Assembly (NCBI GenBank): GCA_007922195.1
Contig: ML681967.1
Location: 11,059,858-11,123,857, forward strand
Reading direction: 5' to 3'
DNA length: 64,000 nucleotides
Origin: Podocnemis expansa
Lineage: Eukaryota; Chordata; Testudines; Podocnemididae
The position numbers and the translations under genes are program-made. This document shows, in pieces, positions 1 to 12,337 of this stretch. Each line of letters opens with the position of its first letter. The first letter of the stretch is position 1. The notes beneath the pieces are model-generated. The model ran no database searches, had not been told where the DNA came from, and saw only the letters and a program-made list of their open reading frames with translations.

Positions 1-74
1 TCGTGTGAACATGTTTTTTTTTGTTTCAAAACAACGAGGTTGTTTCGAAACAAAAGTGCTGTGTGAACACAGCC
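1..74. mobile_element. Right end of a Harbinger-like MITE, cut by the window edge
   Basis: The stretch repeats TTTCGAAAC-type units and ends in a GTGTGAACACAGCC terminus. It matches the style and terminus of the complete element at 53068-53469, which has a 3-bp TAA target duplication. Only the right part lies in the window. Confidence 0.6.
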
Positions 75-2035
75 CAGGGCTCTATTTCTTGTTCTTCCAC
101 ACACTTACCATGGGCCAATCCCACCTACTCTCTCTGCCTCAGTCCCCAGAGCTGTGCAATGGGGATAATATCACCACCACAAGGCGTCTAGTCTTGCATT
201 TCTTGCACAGTCACAAATGCCAGGCAGATTCTCTGCTGATTTACACCGGCAGACGATCTTTAGTATCACCAGCACTGAAATAAAAGACCCCATAAACATG
301 CGCAGTATTAATATTCTTACCCAGAGCTTCTGGGACATGAATCTCCCTCTTCCCCAGCCTGGGCTTTCTGCACTGAGATGATATATCATCTTACTGAGCT
401 CCCTACCCCCTGAACTAGAAACAGGAGGTTTGAAGCATCAGAACCCAAGCCATGTGTCTTCCTGAGACAGCCCATCTGAACACCAGATGTGGCCAACCTC
501 CGTCTGAAGGGCTTCATATTCAATCAAAAACTGTACAAGGAGAGCAGCACCTGGCCACCTCCAGTTACTGCAGAGGCATTTTTTAATACAAGCAGCTTTG
601 TGTGTATCACCAAAGGAATGTTTCAGTCTCTGGAGAAATGGATCAGGACAGGTCTACCTTGCCTGCTGTCTTTGATGGCATTTGAACAGATCTGCAAGTT
701 AAATAAAATAACTTGTGTTTCTGAGTTCAACTGCCCAATGTCTGCCTGGTCCACTGTGCTGAGTTGAAGGGAGGGGCCTCTGTTTGACTCACAGCGCTAC
801 CCCAGTTGCCAGGGTTGTGTTAATAGTGTGGCTTCTCTTCCTGATTGACTGAGCAGGTGTTTAGACCACTCAATTGAGCCAGAAAGTTCAAACTGATGGT
901 GGTGAATTTGTCGCCCTTGGTGTGAAGTTTTTGGGGAGAGCGGAATACTCCCAGTTTCTCGCTGAAAGAAAGACCACAGATGGCTCTGTGCCTGTTACCT
1001 TGGTTCTTTGGGTCTCTCTTTGGCCGTGTCTACACTTACATTGGCAGGAAGATTACAGGCTCAACACAAGCCTCAGTGAAAGGCAGGCTGTGTCTGCACT
1101 TGTCAGCGCATGGTGTAATCACACATGCCACAGTGAAAGGCTCTGAGGAGCTTGCTAAAAACATGAGTTTAACCCTGTGAGTCACTACTCTGGTGGGCAG
1201 AGAGCTGTGTGGGGTATGTACCCAGGGGGATTCAGATGTGTAGGGCATTCTATTTGCTTAAGCCATGCCACACCATCTACATACAATATACTTTCATGCT
1301 AGCTTGGGTGTGCCATGTCTGTACTCTGCATGCCACCATGAGTGTAGACATACATTTTGATCAAGCAGATACGTTATCTCATAGCCCCAGAGATACTCTA
1401 GGGAATGATCAATCCAGCTTTGAACGTACCTAGAAAGGTCCAGGAAAAGAATCTGTGCACTGGGTCATAGGAACAGCTGTGGTGCAGGTGTCCTTTGACT
1501 TGATGCCACCCTTCACATGGGCTGACGCTAGAGCTTGTGACTGGAGAAAGGTGAAGGAAGAAAGGCAGGGGCATTGCTGCCCCCCAAAAAGGGTGGGGGC
1601 CAGGGCCCCCTCCCTTGCCACACCAGCCCCAACCCCTTGGCTCGATCCACCCCCCGGGGCTGGATCTGGCCCTGGATCGAGCAACTCTTGGCTGGGTTCA
1701 GGGCCGGATCCTGCTGCTGGGCTGGTGGCTGGCAGCCTGGCCCCATGTACCCATCCGAGGTCAGGGCCAGAGCTGGGTCTCACCACTGCTGGTGGCCCGG
1801 CTTCAGGTCCTCGTCCAGGGTCAGGGCCAGCATGAGATCTTGCCACCACTGGCAGCCTGGCCAGAAGGCCCCAGCTGGACTGGGGGACTAGCACTGGGTC
1901 TCAGGGCTTGTGCCCTACGTACTCAATGCCAATGACTCCACTGCTAAAAGGACAGCTGGGCCCAATTGTAAAGTGCTTCGGGACTGAAGCTGTTCTATGG
2001 CTACCAAAGAGGTAGTTCCAAAGGGGCAGCCATGT
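75..2035. other. Intergenic, no gene recognised
   Basis: No ORF here has a recognisable domain. A possible worn MITE lies at about 1018-1340: GTGTCTACACTT near its left end and AGTGTAGACATA near its right end resemble the Harbinger-like termini elsewhere in the window. A GC-rich block at 1570-1925 is listed separately. Confidence 0.5.
1570..1925. mobile_element. GC-rich dispersed repeat, probable non-autonomous hAT fragment
   Basis: The composition and phrases (GGATCTGGCCC, GGCAGCCTGG, GGCCCCAGCTGG) resemble the GC-rich blocks at 20660-21235, 25677-26277, 58619-59042 and 59484-59965, some of which have hAT-like CAGGGC termini. Ends are not clear here. Long overlapping ORFs on both strands result from GC-rich, stop-poor sequence and are not genes. 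Confidence 0.4.
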
Positions 2036-2234
2036 TCATCTAGTTCAGCAAAATAAACAAGAAGTCCTATCACAGGACATGAGTAATGTGATAAATACAT
2101 ACACATGAGTTTTTGTGGGAGCAAATCCCACTTCAAGCATCTGACAAAGTGGGATTTTCTCCCACAAAAGCTCATGTGATAAATACATGTGTTAGTTCTT
2201 AAAAGTGTCACAGGACTCCTTGTTTGTTTCAAAG
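2036..2234. mobile_element. PLE-tail hairpin (two inverted Penelope 3' tails)
   Basis: The left arm (CTAGTTCAGC, AAACAAGAAGTCC, ATAAATAC) is the inverted form of the right arm (GTGATAAATACATG, TTAGTTCTTAAAAGTG, GACTCCTTGTTTG). Both match the 3' tail of the Penelope-like element at 28100-30330. The sequence is self-complementary and encodes no protein. Confidence 0.7.
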
Positions 2235-2384
2235 TGGTAGTGTGATCTCTGGCAAGCACAGCCCTGATGGCACAAGACCAATTGTCTCCACCAGAGGGCA
2301 CTTTGTGGCAAGCACACCCCCATCAGGCACTGTACCAACTGTCTCCACTGCAGGGCACCTAGCTGTGTTGCATGTGCTTTAGGA

Positions 2385-2793
2385 CAATGGTTTTTAACTG
2401 TCCAAGTGTGCCCTGAAATTTTGCACGAAGGTAATGAAAACCAATTTAAAACAAACTTTGTTTCATCTTAAATAATATTCTATTCAACCACAACTACAAC
2501 TCATAAAGCTCATGAAAATTAATCATCAAATTAAAAGTGATGTATTGGGCTTTTGATTCTAAAACATACACTTTCTAAATGCAGGTGGCCAAAAAGCAAT
2601 GTTGAGATGACATGTATTTTTTTCTGGTGCATTTCAAACATTAATGCATCTGATCTTTCTTTAGCTTGTTGTATGCACTATTTTGCAAACCTCTCTAGTA
2701 CGACAATAACCATAGTAAATGTGATGTTTATAAGCAATCAGTTAGCTGAAAAAATTTGGTGTGTCATGTTACTGAAAAGGTTGGGAACCACTG
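2385..2793. mobile_element. hAT-type MITE
   Basis: The termini are CAATGGTTTTTAACTG and GGTTGGGAACCACTG, degenerate inverted repeats of the CAGTGGTT hAT-Charlie type. The flanking octamers CTTTAGGA and CCATAGGA match at 6 of 8 positions, as expected for an aged 8-bp target duplication. The body is AT-rich and non-coding. A relative in the same orientation lies at 54712-55164. Confidence 0.75.
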
Positions 2794-2952
2794 CCATAGG
2801 ATGCCCTCCAGTGGAGACAAATGGTTCTGCACTCAACTGGGGTGCACTTGCCACTTACTGCCCTCCTGTGGAGCCTATTGGTACTGCACCCAGCTGGAGT
2901 GCACTTGCCATAGGCCCACCCTAGCCAGGCACAGTACCAACTATCTCCACTG

Positions 2953-4291
2953 TGTTGATCCCCAGGTTCACAATATAACTGCGACGGACCAGCAACACCC
3001 ACCAATGAGACGGACACCAGTTCAAGTAAACAAAAAAAACCTACTTTTATAGTGATACCATAAACACCTATGACCAATTAACAATATGGAGCAAGGAAGT
3101 CTATATAAAACACTTATAATCAACTAACAGTGTGGAGCAAGAAAGTCTATGTAAAACACTTATGGCCAAATAACAGTATGGAACAAGAAAGTCTATGTAA
3201 AACACTTATAACCAAATAACAGTATGGAGCAATAACCTACAAGAGAGTGGCCATAATAAGTCAAGGACTTTTCTGGCCTTTTACTGCCTCAACATCGGTA
3301 TAGGCGCTGATCAGCCCACCTGACGTGTATTTACCAATGGCTCAAAGCCATTCCAACTTGCTAGCCAAGAAGGGTGGGCGGCAGAATGAAGGAATCAGAT
3401 GAGAGAAACTAAACTCCCACGCTCCCCCCCGTGTATGCTGGGGGAATTTGGGGACAGCAGTTTAGAGCAGAAGTAGAGCAATAAACAACTTTACAATAAA
3501 AATGCAAAATACAAATGGCTAATAAACATATGACGAAATAACAATCTATGCTAGGCTATGAACATCTATATCATGAAAGGATTATGCAGGATACAGGGGG
3601 GATAATAAACAGCTACACAAACTATACAAAACTCAAATAAGGAAGCTACAACAACAGACTATACATGAATAGTAGCAAGGAGAATTAAGAGAAGTAGGAG
3701 GCTTGTATCGATTTATAATACCTGTCCTAGCACCGTAGTGGAACCCAAAGCGAGGAGGCAGACCAGCTGCAACATCCCAATACTTAATTGTTCAGCCGGC
3801 AATTCGTGTACACCCCAAAAAAAAAGTCTCGGGGGTGGGTGCTCCCTGTCTCAGTCGGGGGATCAGTCCGACCAGGTCGCGACGTACCCTTTAGCATGCG
3901 AGGGTGGGAGAACAACAAGCTAGCTGAGACAGGGGGTTTAAATAGAATTTTGCACAGCCAGAGTAAAAATAGCCAATTGGGAGTGATGGAACTGAGACCC
4001 CAGACAATGACCCCTCCTTTGTGGTGACGGGGGTGCTGAGAAACTGTTCAGGGGGGATAGGAACTCACCCCCCCTTCTTGTTGACACAAAGCTAAGGAGG
4101 AAGAAACTCACGCAGGAGATTGAGGGCCATCAGGGGAGATTGATACTTAATATTCTTCCCCTTGAGCTGGATGGCCTGGAGATGAGGCCCATCAGGGAGA
4201 TCGATACTTGACATTCCTCCCTGAGAGCAGCATAATCCAGGGGGGCTACATGTGGGGCGGGTGGCCATCATGGCTGCCACCTCTGTTGACA
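2953..4291 (-). mobile_element. Solo LTR of a retrovirus-like or Gypsy-type element
   Basis: In minus-strand orientation it begins TGTCAACAGAGG and ends GATCAACA. It is flanked by a perfect 5-bp target duplication (CACTG on the plus strand at 2948-2952 and 4292-4296). A second copy at 43590-45096 matches along its length in the opposite orientation. It is about 1.34 kb with no internal gag or pol, so it is a solo LTR. It contains a CTATAAAAG box. A 5-bp duplication fits Gypsy or class III retrovirus families; the exact family is not resolved. Confidence 0.85.
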
Positions 4292-4450
4292 CACTGGAGG
4301 GCACACTATGACAAGTGCATCCCAATTGTCGCCACCAAAGGTCAGTCTATCCCAGTGGTTGGTACTGGGTTCAGTGCCAGGCTGCAGATGCTCAAGTACT
4401 GGCTCGCAGCACCCCTGCTGTCACCACCAAAAGACTTCAATGCATTGCTC

Positions 4451-5225
4451 AAAGACGTAGTTGCTGGATTGCAGACATAAACGATTTTTTTTTCAAGTGG
4501 GTCCCAAGCAAAGACATTTGAAAACCACTGAGCTGATTCAGTGGATAAAGCACTGGGTTGGGGTGCAGGAAACTTGCATTCTAATCATGCTGTGTGACCT
4601 TGTTCCCTCACACCTTTTGTCCCTCTTGTCTACATGGATGGCGAAGCCTTTGTGCCTCATACCCTAGGACCCTGAGTATCATCAGCATAAGGAATTCTAG
4701 ATTACAATCTCACACCCCTGTAACCCCAAATCCTACAGTCCTTATTTCAGGCTAAATGTCCACTGATGTCAGATGCAGTTTAAAGGGCTCAGCACTTCTG
4801 ACTTTGGCCTAAAAAGGTCTTCGGCATTTAGCTAAGACCACTGATGCATGCACCCAGGCCACCCCTTTGTTAGCCCACATGTGTAAGTGTGTGTTGCTTG
4901 ATCTCAGCGGAGTGGCACCTGCCTAAAGCTGGCACAATATAGTGAAAAATCTGGCTCTGCTCGTTTCCATTATGTCTCCCAATTAGCATCTGTCCCAAGT
5001 AACTGCTTTAGGGAGGATGTTCATTAGTCTCTTATTCCCTCTTCTTCGATTGGCTCACGTCTTACATTTTCAAACAAGCCCCTGTGTTTTCTCCTGGGCT
5101 GCCTGTCGTGTGGGAGGAGCTTCACATAAATATCTGTTCTCCTTTGGGCAGGGGTTAAACTATAATTTGGTGGGCCCTTCTCTGACACAGGTGGGCCCCC
5201 CAATACTGTAGCCCAAAGGGGGCGC
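4451..5225. other. Intergenic, with a MIR-like fragment
   Basis: No gene is visible. About 4530-4620 resembles a plus-strand MIR SINE (GTGGATAAAGCACTGG, then TGCTGTGTGACCTTG). The rest is unassigned. Confidence 0.45.
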
Positions 5226-5460
5226 TGTAACAAGATCTGGATTGAGCAGTGACAACGTGATCACAAGTGATAAAATAAAAGATGATTTTATTAAAAGAGG
5301 TAGAATGCTTATGTCCCTTTCGGCTACCCCTGGAAATGGTAGCGGGCGGGCTCCTGGGCTTTATCTCCAAGAGCATCTGCTGCAGCTTCCCGGTCTGTCA
5401 GTGAAGTCCAACATGCATTAGACTTCCCTACTGTTATATAGCATCACAGAGAAAAAAAAC
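5226..5460 (-). mobile_element. Possible LTR 3' end
   Basis: Read on the minus strand, AATAAA-containing AT-rich sequence is followed within about 70 bp by GATCTTGTTACA, the arrangement of an R-U5 region ending in CA. No matching 5' end, target duplication or internal domain was found, so this is tentative. Confidence 0.3.
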
Positions 5461-6364
5461 TACTAACTATAAAATATACATGTCAGCATACAGACTCTGC
5501 TAACAGGCATGCCTTGTAAAAATTACAGGATGGTCACTCAGATAAACAAGTAGATATATGTACATCTTCTGGTTCAATGCCTACATAAACAGCAGCAAAT
5601 TGTGCAGGAGTCTGGTTCAGGGAAAGGTCACTCCTTGGTCTGAGTGAGGTCATTAACAAGGCAATAAATTGCACATATTTACAGATAGGTGCTGCCTCGG
5701 TCTGAGTGGAACCATAGGCAAGTGATAAATCATTCATATTCTGGGCCCATGGTTTGGTCTGAGTGGGGGTGCCACTATCTTTCACGTACAATTGTCTTCC
5801 ACTTATTTTTCCCAACAAATACCCATCCCTAGAACCCACCTTTGCCCCAATACCCACCCCCAGCCACACCCACACCCACAAAACCCCCAGCAGCATCCAC
5901 CCCCAAAGCCCTTACCTCCACTGTTCACAGGCTGCCAGACCCGCTGGGAGCTGTAGGGGGGAGATTCACAAACTCCCAGCCTGCAGCAGAGCTCTGCTGG
6001 CTGGGCTTAAGGTGGAGCCTCCGGCCGCTGCATTCCAGCTGCTCGTGCTATTTTTAGTGGGGCCCTGGAACGCTGCCAGCCTAAAATAGGGAGCCCCAGG
6101 ACTGTGTTCCAGTGCATTCCTCCTTACTTTAACCCCTGCCTTTGGCCCAGTGCCTACCAAAAACATGACAATAATTAAGTTGCTTCTATGCAGAGACTGC
6201 AGCTAGTGCTGCAGGCCAATAAAGTCGCACTACCTCCTTGTGTGCTCCCCTCTGTCTGTATCTATCCTATCTCTTGTGTTGCACTGGGAGTGGCAGTTGT
6301 TCCATGGTTGTACAGCACCTAGCACACTACAGCTGGGCCACAACTAGGGCTCCTTGGTGACATG
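5461..6364. other. Intergenic, no gene recognised
   Basis: The sequence is unassigned, with a GC-rich patch at about 5870-6090. At about 6230-6360 there is a dispersed-repeat tail (GTACAGCACCTAGCAC) that recurs near 24815 and 57975. Confidence 0.45.
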
Positions 6365-8021
6365 ACTGTCAAGAACAAATCATGTCAAACCAGCCTGATA
6401 GCTTTCTATGATGCTGTGGATAGAGGGGAAGCGGTAGATGTGGCTCACAATCATGCTGGAAGGGTATAATGAGCAGGATACTGCAGGGATAAGTTCTGGG
6501 TCTGGTTCTGTTCAATATTTTCATCAATGATTTAGACCAGGGGTTCCCAACCTTTTTAAGGCTGGGGAGCCCTTTGCAGTTAAAAAAAAAAATTGCAGAA
6601 CCCTGGAGGGTGTGTGGTGCTGCCAGGGCAGAACTGGGCCCATGCCGGGCCTGTGCTGCTCTCCTCCCTGGGAGCCGGAGCTGATGTGGCCATGGCCCTC
6701 TACCCCATCCAGGAGCCACCACAGCCATGGCCCCCTGTGCTGGCCTGGGAGGCTGGAAGCGGCCATAGCCCCCTGCCTCCTCCTGACAGCCTGTTCTTTG
6801 GCCCCCCACCCACACCACTGGTTCCCCATCTCCAACCCCCCCCAACCCCTTCCCCATCCTTACCTGGCCACTGGCGGCACTGCTGCTCAGGGCCAACCCC
6901 CCAGGCTGCTCTGTCTGAGCACATTCTTCGTGCTCAGGCAGGACGGGAGTTTTCAAAACTCCCTGCCTGGGGGGAACCAGAAGCCTGGGTCTCCGCTGCA
7001 ACCAGGGATCCTGGCGGTGTCCGGACCCTGTCTGTGGACCCCCTGGAGCCATGCTGCAGCCCACCATGGGTCCGCAGGCCAAAGGTTGGGAACCACTGAT
7101 TTAGATGATGGCATAGAGAGTGCACTTACCAAGTTTACCAATGATACCAAGTTGGGAGGGGTTACTAGTGCTTTGGAGGATAGAATCACAATTCAAAATT
7201 ATTTGGAAAAACTGGTGAAATGGTCTGAGGTAAACAGAACAAAATTCAACAAGGACAAGTGCAAAGTACTCCACTTAGGAAAGAACAATCCATTGCACAT
7301 ATACAAAATGGGCAACGGCTGCCTAGGAAGTACTACAGAAAGGGATCTGAGTGTCTTAATGGACCACAAGCTAAATATGAGTCAACAGTGTAATGCTGTT
7401 GCAAAAAAAAGCAAACACCATTTTGAGATGTATTAACAGGAGTATTGTAGTAAGATGCAAGAAGTAATTCTTCCGCTGTGCTCCACGCTCTTTAGGCCTC
7501 AGCTGGAGTATTGTGTCCATTTCTTGGCGCCTCATTCCAGGAAAGATGTGGACAAATTGGAGAAGGTCCAGAGAAGAGCAACATGAATGATTAGATGTCT
7601 AACACTTGACTTAGGAGATAAGATTGAAAGAGCTGGGTTTGTTTAGTTTGGAAAAGAGAAGACTGAGAGGGGATGTGATAATAGTTTTCAAGTACCTAAG
7701 AGGTTGTCATGAGGAGGAGAGAGAAAACTTGTTCTCCTTGACTGCCAATGATAGGATAAGAAGCAATGGACTTAAATTACAGCAAGGGAGGTTTAGGTTG
7801 GACATTGGGAAGACAATTCCTAGCTGTCAGGGTGATTAGCCACTGGAATAAGTTGCCTAGGCAGGTTGTGGAATCTCCATGGTTGGAAGTGTTTAAGAGC
7901 AGGTCAGACAGGCACCTGTCAGGGATGGTTTAAGAGGATATTTGGTCCTGCCATGAGTGCAGGGGACTGGACTCGATAACCTCTCATGGTCTCTTCCAGG
8001 TTCTACGATTCTGTGATAAGG
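6365..8021 (+). mobile_element. CR1 LINE 3' fragment, interrupted by a hAT
   Basis: This is the C-terminal part of a CR1 ORF2 plus 3' end. AAATCATGTCAAACCAGCC and AACCAGCCTGATAGC correspond to the CR1 stretch '[12 protein letters not shown]', with an internal deletion. After the hAT insertion come 'LTKFTNDTKLGG', 'NKDKCKVLHLGKNN', 'KRRLRGD' and '[18 protein letters not shown]', all found in the fuller CR1 at 40310-43300. It ends near a TACGATTCTGTGA tail typical of CR1. Frameshifts and stops make it inactive. Confidence 0.9.
6538..7098. mobile_element. hAT-Charlie-type element inside the CR1
   Basis: The termini CAGGGGTTCCCAACCTTTT and AAAGGTTGGGAACCACTG are inverted repeats. The flanking octamers ATTTAGAC (6530-6537) and ATTTAGAT (7099-7106) match 7 of 8, and CR1 coding sequence resumes directly after. 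The 561-bp body is GC-rich and has no transposase. The long ORFs overlapping it (such as 6612-7436) are chance. Confidence 0.9.
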
Positions 8022-8373
8022 GCCAGCAACTGGGCTACAGCTAGGGCTGCTCAGTGGTCTGAGGAAAGAAATACTGAACTGACTCTCTTTCACCCAGGAG
8101 GAAGTGCTGGGTGGGCTATTGGTCTGTGATGGGCCAGTGCATCCACAAAATTGAGTATAAGAAGGAGCTGTCTTCCAGTCTGCTCACTCTGTCCCTCTAT
8201 TCCCTAGTGGCTCACTGTTCAGGCCTGTCAGGTGGTGTGGCTTTGTCTCAACATTACGGCCTAGGTTGGCTAGGGAAGGCTCCGTCCCTTTCCTCTTGGA
8301 GATGGATCCAGGGCACAGAGGTGGATTTGGCTCTTCCCCAGAGTTCAGGGATGTTTGGAACCGGGCTTTGCTC

Positions 8374-8507
8374 CAGGTCTCCAAACTTTTTCACCTGACG
8401 ACCAGACCCCTGACCTGATTGCCCACCAGCTCCCCAACCTTGTTTCCCAACCCAGCTGTCACCTCCTTGAGCCCACCCACCAATAGGTTGTAGTTTGGAG
8501 AACGATG
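8374..8507. mobile_element. Short hAT-like MITE
   Basis: The left end CAGGTCTCCAAACTTTTTC and the right end GTTTGGAGAACGATG form a degenerate inverted repeat of hAT style. No clear target duplication is left. Confidence 0.55.
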
Positions 8508-8515
8508 CACTAGGC

Positions 8516-9109
8516 TATTGGTTGTCAAACTTTGGGTCACAACCTAGTACTAGGCTGCAGACTTGCTGCCCTGTGCTCTCCGGCTGGCCGGTCCTGTTCG
8601 TGGGCAGGGGGCAACTGCCCCACAATCCACAGCCGGCTGGTGTTGCTCCAGGCTCCCCACTCAGGCAGCACTGCCCATGCTTCCTGGCCAGCACAGCTCC
8701 CAGGCAGGGAGCTGCTGTCCTGTGCTCTCTAATCACCCAGCTCTGCTCTCAAGTAGGGAAGGTGGCTTCTGTGCCACATTTCTCAGGCAGCTGGCACTGC
8801 TCCTTGGCCAGTCAGGTGCTGCTCCAGCTGGCCATCGAGCGCTGCTCCAAGCCACCCTGCATTCTCTGGCTGCATGACATTACACGCTGGCCAGCTGGTG
8901 CCACTTTGGGCTCTCAGCCTGACAGTGGCTGCTCTTGATGGGGCACTGCCCCATGCCTGGACACAGGTGCTCTCCCCACCCCCCAGCTGTGGTCTCAGCC
9001 AATTTTTCAGGGAGCAGCCCCCCCCCCCCCACTCCCTCCAGCAAAAGGGTCACCACATGGCTGAAAGGTCCAGAGTTGGGTTCCAAGAAAAATAGTTTGA
9101 CAACCACTG
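8516..9109. mobile_element. hAT-like element with GC-rich body
   Basis: The left end TATTGGTTGTCAAACTTTGG and right end ATAGTTTGACAACCACTG are inverted repeats of the CAGTGGTT type. The interior is GC-rich and non-coding; the ORFs reported across it have no family resemblance. The target duplication is unclear. Confidence 0.65.
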
Positions 9110-9117
9110 TGCTACGT

Positions 9118-9945
9118 TACATTGCCTCTCAGTGGATTTCATACACTAGCGCACTGTAGCTGCACTAATGCAGCCAACAGAACACGAACATGCTCCCTGC
9201 TATGCTCCAGGCGTCTAGCTAACGAGTGGCCATCCAAGTGTTACTAAACTCCATTGACTTGCAGGCTAGGAGAAGAATTTGGAGGTTCCAGAAAAGCCCA
9301 GGTCCCAAACTCTCCAGTAGGTGGCAGCTGGTGCTTTGAAATCCCCCAGGCACTCAGTGCTGATATGAGCCAACGTTCTCGTTCAGACTCAGCAGGGTTG
9401 TTTTAAAAAGGAGAAGGCACAAAATAATTTCAGACAAGCGTCACTACCACCTCTATTGGCACCAGGTGAACCAACATGCAAGTGTCAGATTCCAAACTGT
9501 GAACCAGGACAGATCCAACTTTCACTTGAGATGGCTTTACATTGGTTGAATGGGACCAGAGTGGGTGGGGCGCTTGCTGAAGAACCACAAAAGAGGAGTT
9601 CCCGGGCTGTGCCTCTCACAGTGTGCTGGGGCCTCTCATCTGAGGACAGTCAAAGCTTTTTCCAGTCTTTCCCTGAGACACACCCCCCCTGTGAAGTGAG
9701 AGTACCGTTGCCTCCATTTTACAGATTGGCTAAGGGACTTTCCCAAGGTTACACAGCAAATCAGAAACAGAGGGGCATTCTTGCTTCCTGAGTCTGTCTA
9801 GTCCATGAGATCCTACCAGTTCTGCAGGGAGAGCCCTCTAAATGCATCTTCTGTGAGCAGGAGGAGACTAGAATCCAAAGAAAGACACCAAGCTCCCAGT
9901 ACCATTTCCTGTCCACATACCACTGGGCCCTACAGTGCAGTCTGA
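9118..9945. other. Intergenic, with a MIR fragment
   Basis: No gene is visible. About 9700-9790 is a minus-strand MIR SINE core (CATTTTACAGATTGG, then CCCAAGGTTACACAGCAAAT). Confidence 0.6.
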
Positions 9946-10058
9946 TAGGGTGACCGGATAACAAGTGAGGAAAAGCAAGCTGGGGGATAAGCAGCACCTA
10001 TGTGAGAAAAAGCCCTAAATATTGGAACTGTCCCTATAAAAATCAAGACATCTGAGCA
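9946..10058. mobile_element. Mariner-like MITE
   Basis: It begins TAGGGTGACCGGATAAC and ends near AATCAAGACATCTGAGCAC, roughly inverted around a body with CTGTCCCTATAAAAATC. This resembles a very common short TA-flanked MITE of turtles and birds. The right terminus is eroded. Confidence 0.55.
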
Positions 10059-12337
10059 CAAAGGTGTTTTTTCCAACACCTTTGAGCCAGGTGGTTTGTG
10101 GCTTCTGTGGAAGCTGAGACAGCTGGGACCAACTGGAGGAGTCTTGAGGGCTGGCATACCTCCAGAGCTTCACTGCTGCCTAGGGGATGGGGAGTATCCA
10201 GTGTCAAGCTGTTCCCCCCCACCCACTCTGCCATGCCTTCCCTTCACTGCTGGGCATGGGCCAGGGGGTGGGGCAGGGTAGCTAAGCCTTAGAGCCTTTT
10301 ACATCATCTGTGCATAAATGCACCCCAGAATGATGTCCTCCAGCCTGAGGCTCATTTAGGCCCCTATGCACTGCCAGAGTGGTAGGCCATGATGTATTTT
10401 TGCCCTGTTTTACCCCTAGCACTCTTTGAAGCCTGTTTCTCACATTCCACAGCCCTTTGCGTGCATGAAGAAACTCTTCTTATCTCTCTACCTGTCTTTC
10501 TTTCTTAACCTCAGGACAAACTCCATCCTCACCCTCTCTGATTAACATAGCACTTCATTGTACTTCTAATTACCTGATACAGTCAATCAAAGCACCGCCT
10601 GGGCTAGAGAAAGTAAACAGACAATAACATGGAATGGGGTGCTGGCTTTGGACCATGAAGCAATGTTAATTATTGCTAGACAAAAAAAACAACCCTGCAC
10701 CCTGATGCACAAGACGAGTTCAGTGGTCAAATAGAGATGAAACCTTTTGTGACCTCTGCTATATTTACATGGACCATCAGAAGCTAAACCCAAAGAGAAG
10801 AATATTCCCCTGAGAGAGCCACAAGATTTGGATGTGGATCCAGATTTCTAGCCTAAAGTTCTGGGGCACTAGTATGTGGCATTTTGATCTGTTTCAAATA
10901 CAAATAGGAGCCTATCATAACATTTGGATCTGGATTCAGATTTAGATTCCTGTTCCCTTCCTCCTTCACACAGTCACAGTGAACCAGATCCTTGGGTTAT
11001 ATAAACTGGTGTGGTACCATTATTGATTTCAAACCTGATTTACACAAGCTGCAACTCTGGCCCAAACACCAGAGCACCTCTTTATTTGAAAATATAGATG
11101 GGATCCCATGGAAACATACTGAGGATCTTCCTCCAAAAGGAAGAATATGAGCTACCACAGGATATTCTCCCGTTGTCAGTAACTCACATGGCTGCATCTA
11201 TCTTTCTGATAATGTATCCTAAGGCAAATCACATCCAACAAGCAGATATTGCTGGAGACTGGTCTGCTGCTGGTGAGCAGGTGGACCGTGGGTGAACAGC
11301 TCAATATCTGACATCCCACATAGGTTGTAATCTGTGGCAGAGGAACCTCAGTTGCTTTGGAAGTCCAACATGGATGAGCACCTAACATATCAATCTTAAC
11401 CAGCCCACTCTGGTCACAATATCAATCTGAAATCTGGCATTTGTTAGGGGGAATTCCCCTGAAAGATTTTTTTCCCCACTGAAATTTATAGATTGGTCAA
11501 ATGTGTTGCAGGGAGGTTTGATTCTGATATTCCAGCAGAAGCCCATTTGCCACACATAACCAGGCTTCCTGCCAGCTCATTCACAGGCAGGCTAATGGGG
11601 GCCTGGGAGCCTGAAAAACCTGGTTTCCAAATTCTTGTATTTGTTGCTTTATGGTTGCCTGGGCTTTCAGGATTTCTGTGGCTCTGGGGAAACTCACTGA
11701 CTCACAGCAGAGGCCCTATTCCCTCTCATGGAATATTTGAAATGAAAGCCTATTTTGAAAAAATCCTCCACAAAACTGAATGATCCATCTCCATTCAGCT
11801 CTAAAATCTCATGAGATCAGGTTCTCTAAATAGAGGACAGATCCATTATATCCTGTCCTCAACCAAGCTGGAAACATCATGAACTCCTTCACGCTAGTTC
11901 ACCCTTTGCTGGTCCATTCTCAGCTAGAAGGCAGAAGTTGAGAGGTGTGGAAGAAAAACATGAGAAGAGCTTACCAAACTTTTACAGTGCTCAGGGTTGG
12001 GTCAAACAGAGGGAGTGAAAACCTGAGCTGGTTCTCTTCAAACATGAACTTATTGCAAAATGTGCTTGACTGGGATGGGCTATTAAGAAACCAAAAAAAC
12101 AATTAACAGCTGTTATTTATAATACACTGATTAGGCAGTGTCATCAGCCCCTTCAGCAATAATCTCCAGCTAGACACTTCTCCCTTCAGCCCCACTGCGT
12201 ACATTCATGGGCCAGGCATGCTAGTCTCACAGGTGTTTGCTGAAGAAGGGTTCCTCCACTTCTTCCCATGGGGGATCTTTGTAGATATTAGGGTAGCTAT
12301 AAAGATAGCTAAAGGCAAAAGATCAGGCATGGCAAGC
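10059..12337. other. Intergenic, no gene recognised
   Basis: No ORF with domain content, RNA gene or clear repeat was found over about 2.3 kb. The sequence looks like ordinary old intergenic DNA. Confidence 0.5.

Larger units (their letters stand above)
2235..4450. repeat. Low-copy tandem-type repeat, broken up by a hAT and an LTR
   Basis: Degenerate units of roughly 60 bp, containing phrases like GCCCTCTGGTGGAGACAA, GGTACTGCACCCAG and GGTGCACTTGCCA, occur at 2235-2384, 2802-2952 and 4292-4450. A hAT MITE (2385-2793) and a solo LTR (2953-4291) are inserted between these blocks, so the three blocks were once contiguous. Confidence 0.6.

Noticed and set aside
1430..1894. 154-codon minus ORF rich in Pro, Gly and Ser
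   Set aside because: It overlaps plus-strand ORFs in the same GC-rich repeat; no start context, domain or splice evidence.
6612..7436. 274-codon ORF
   Set aside because: It joins the GC-rich hAT body to CR1 sequence across a proven insertion boundary, so it is not a gene.
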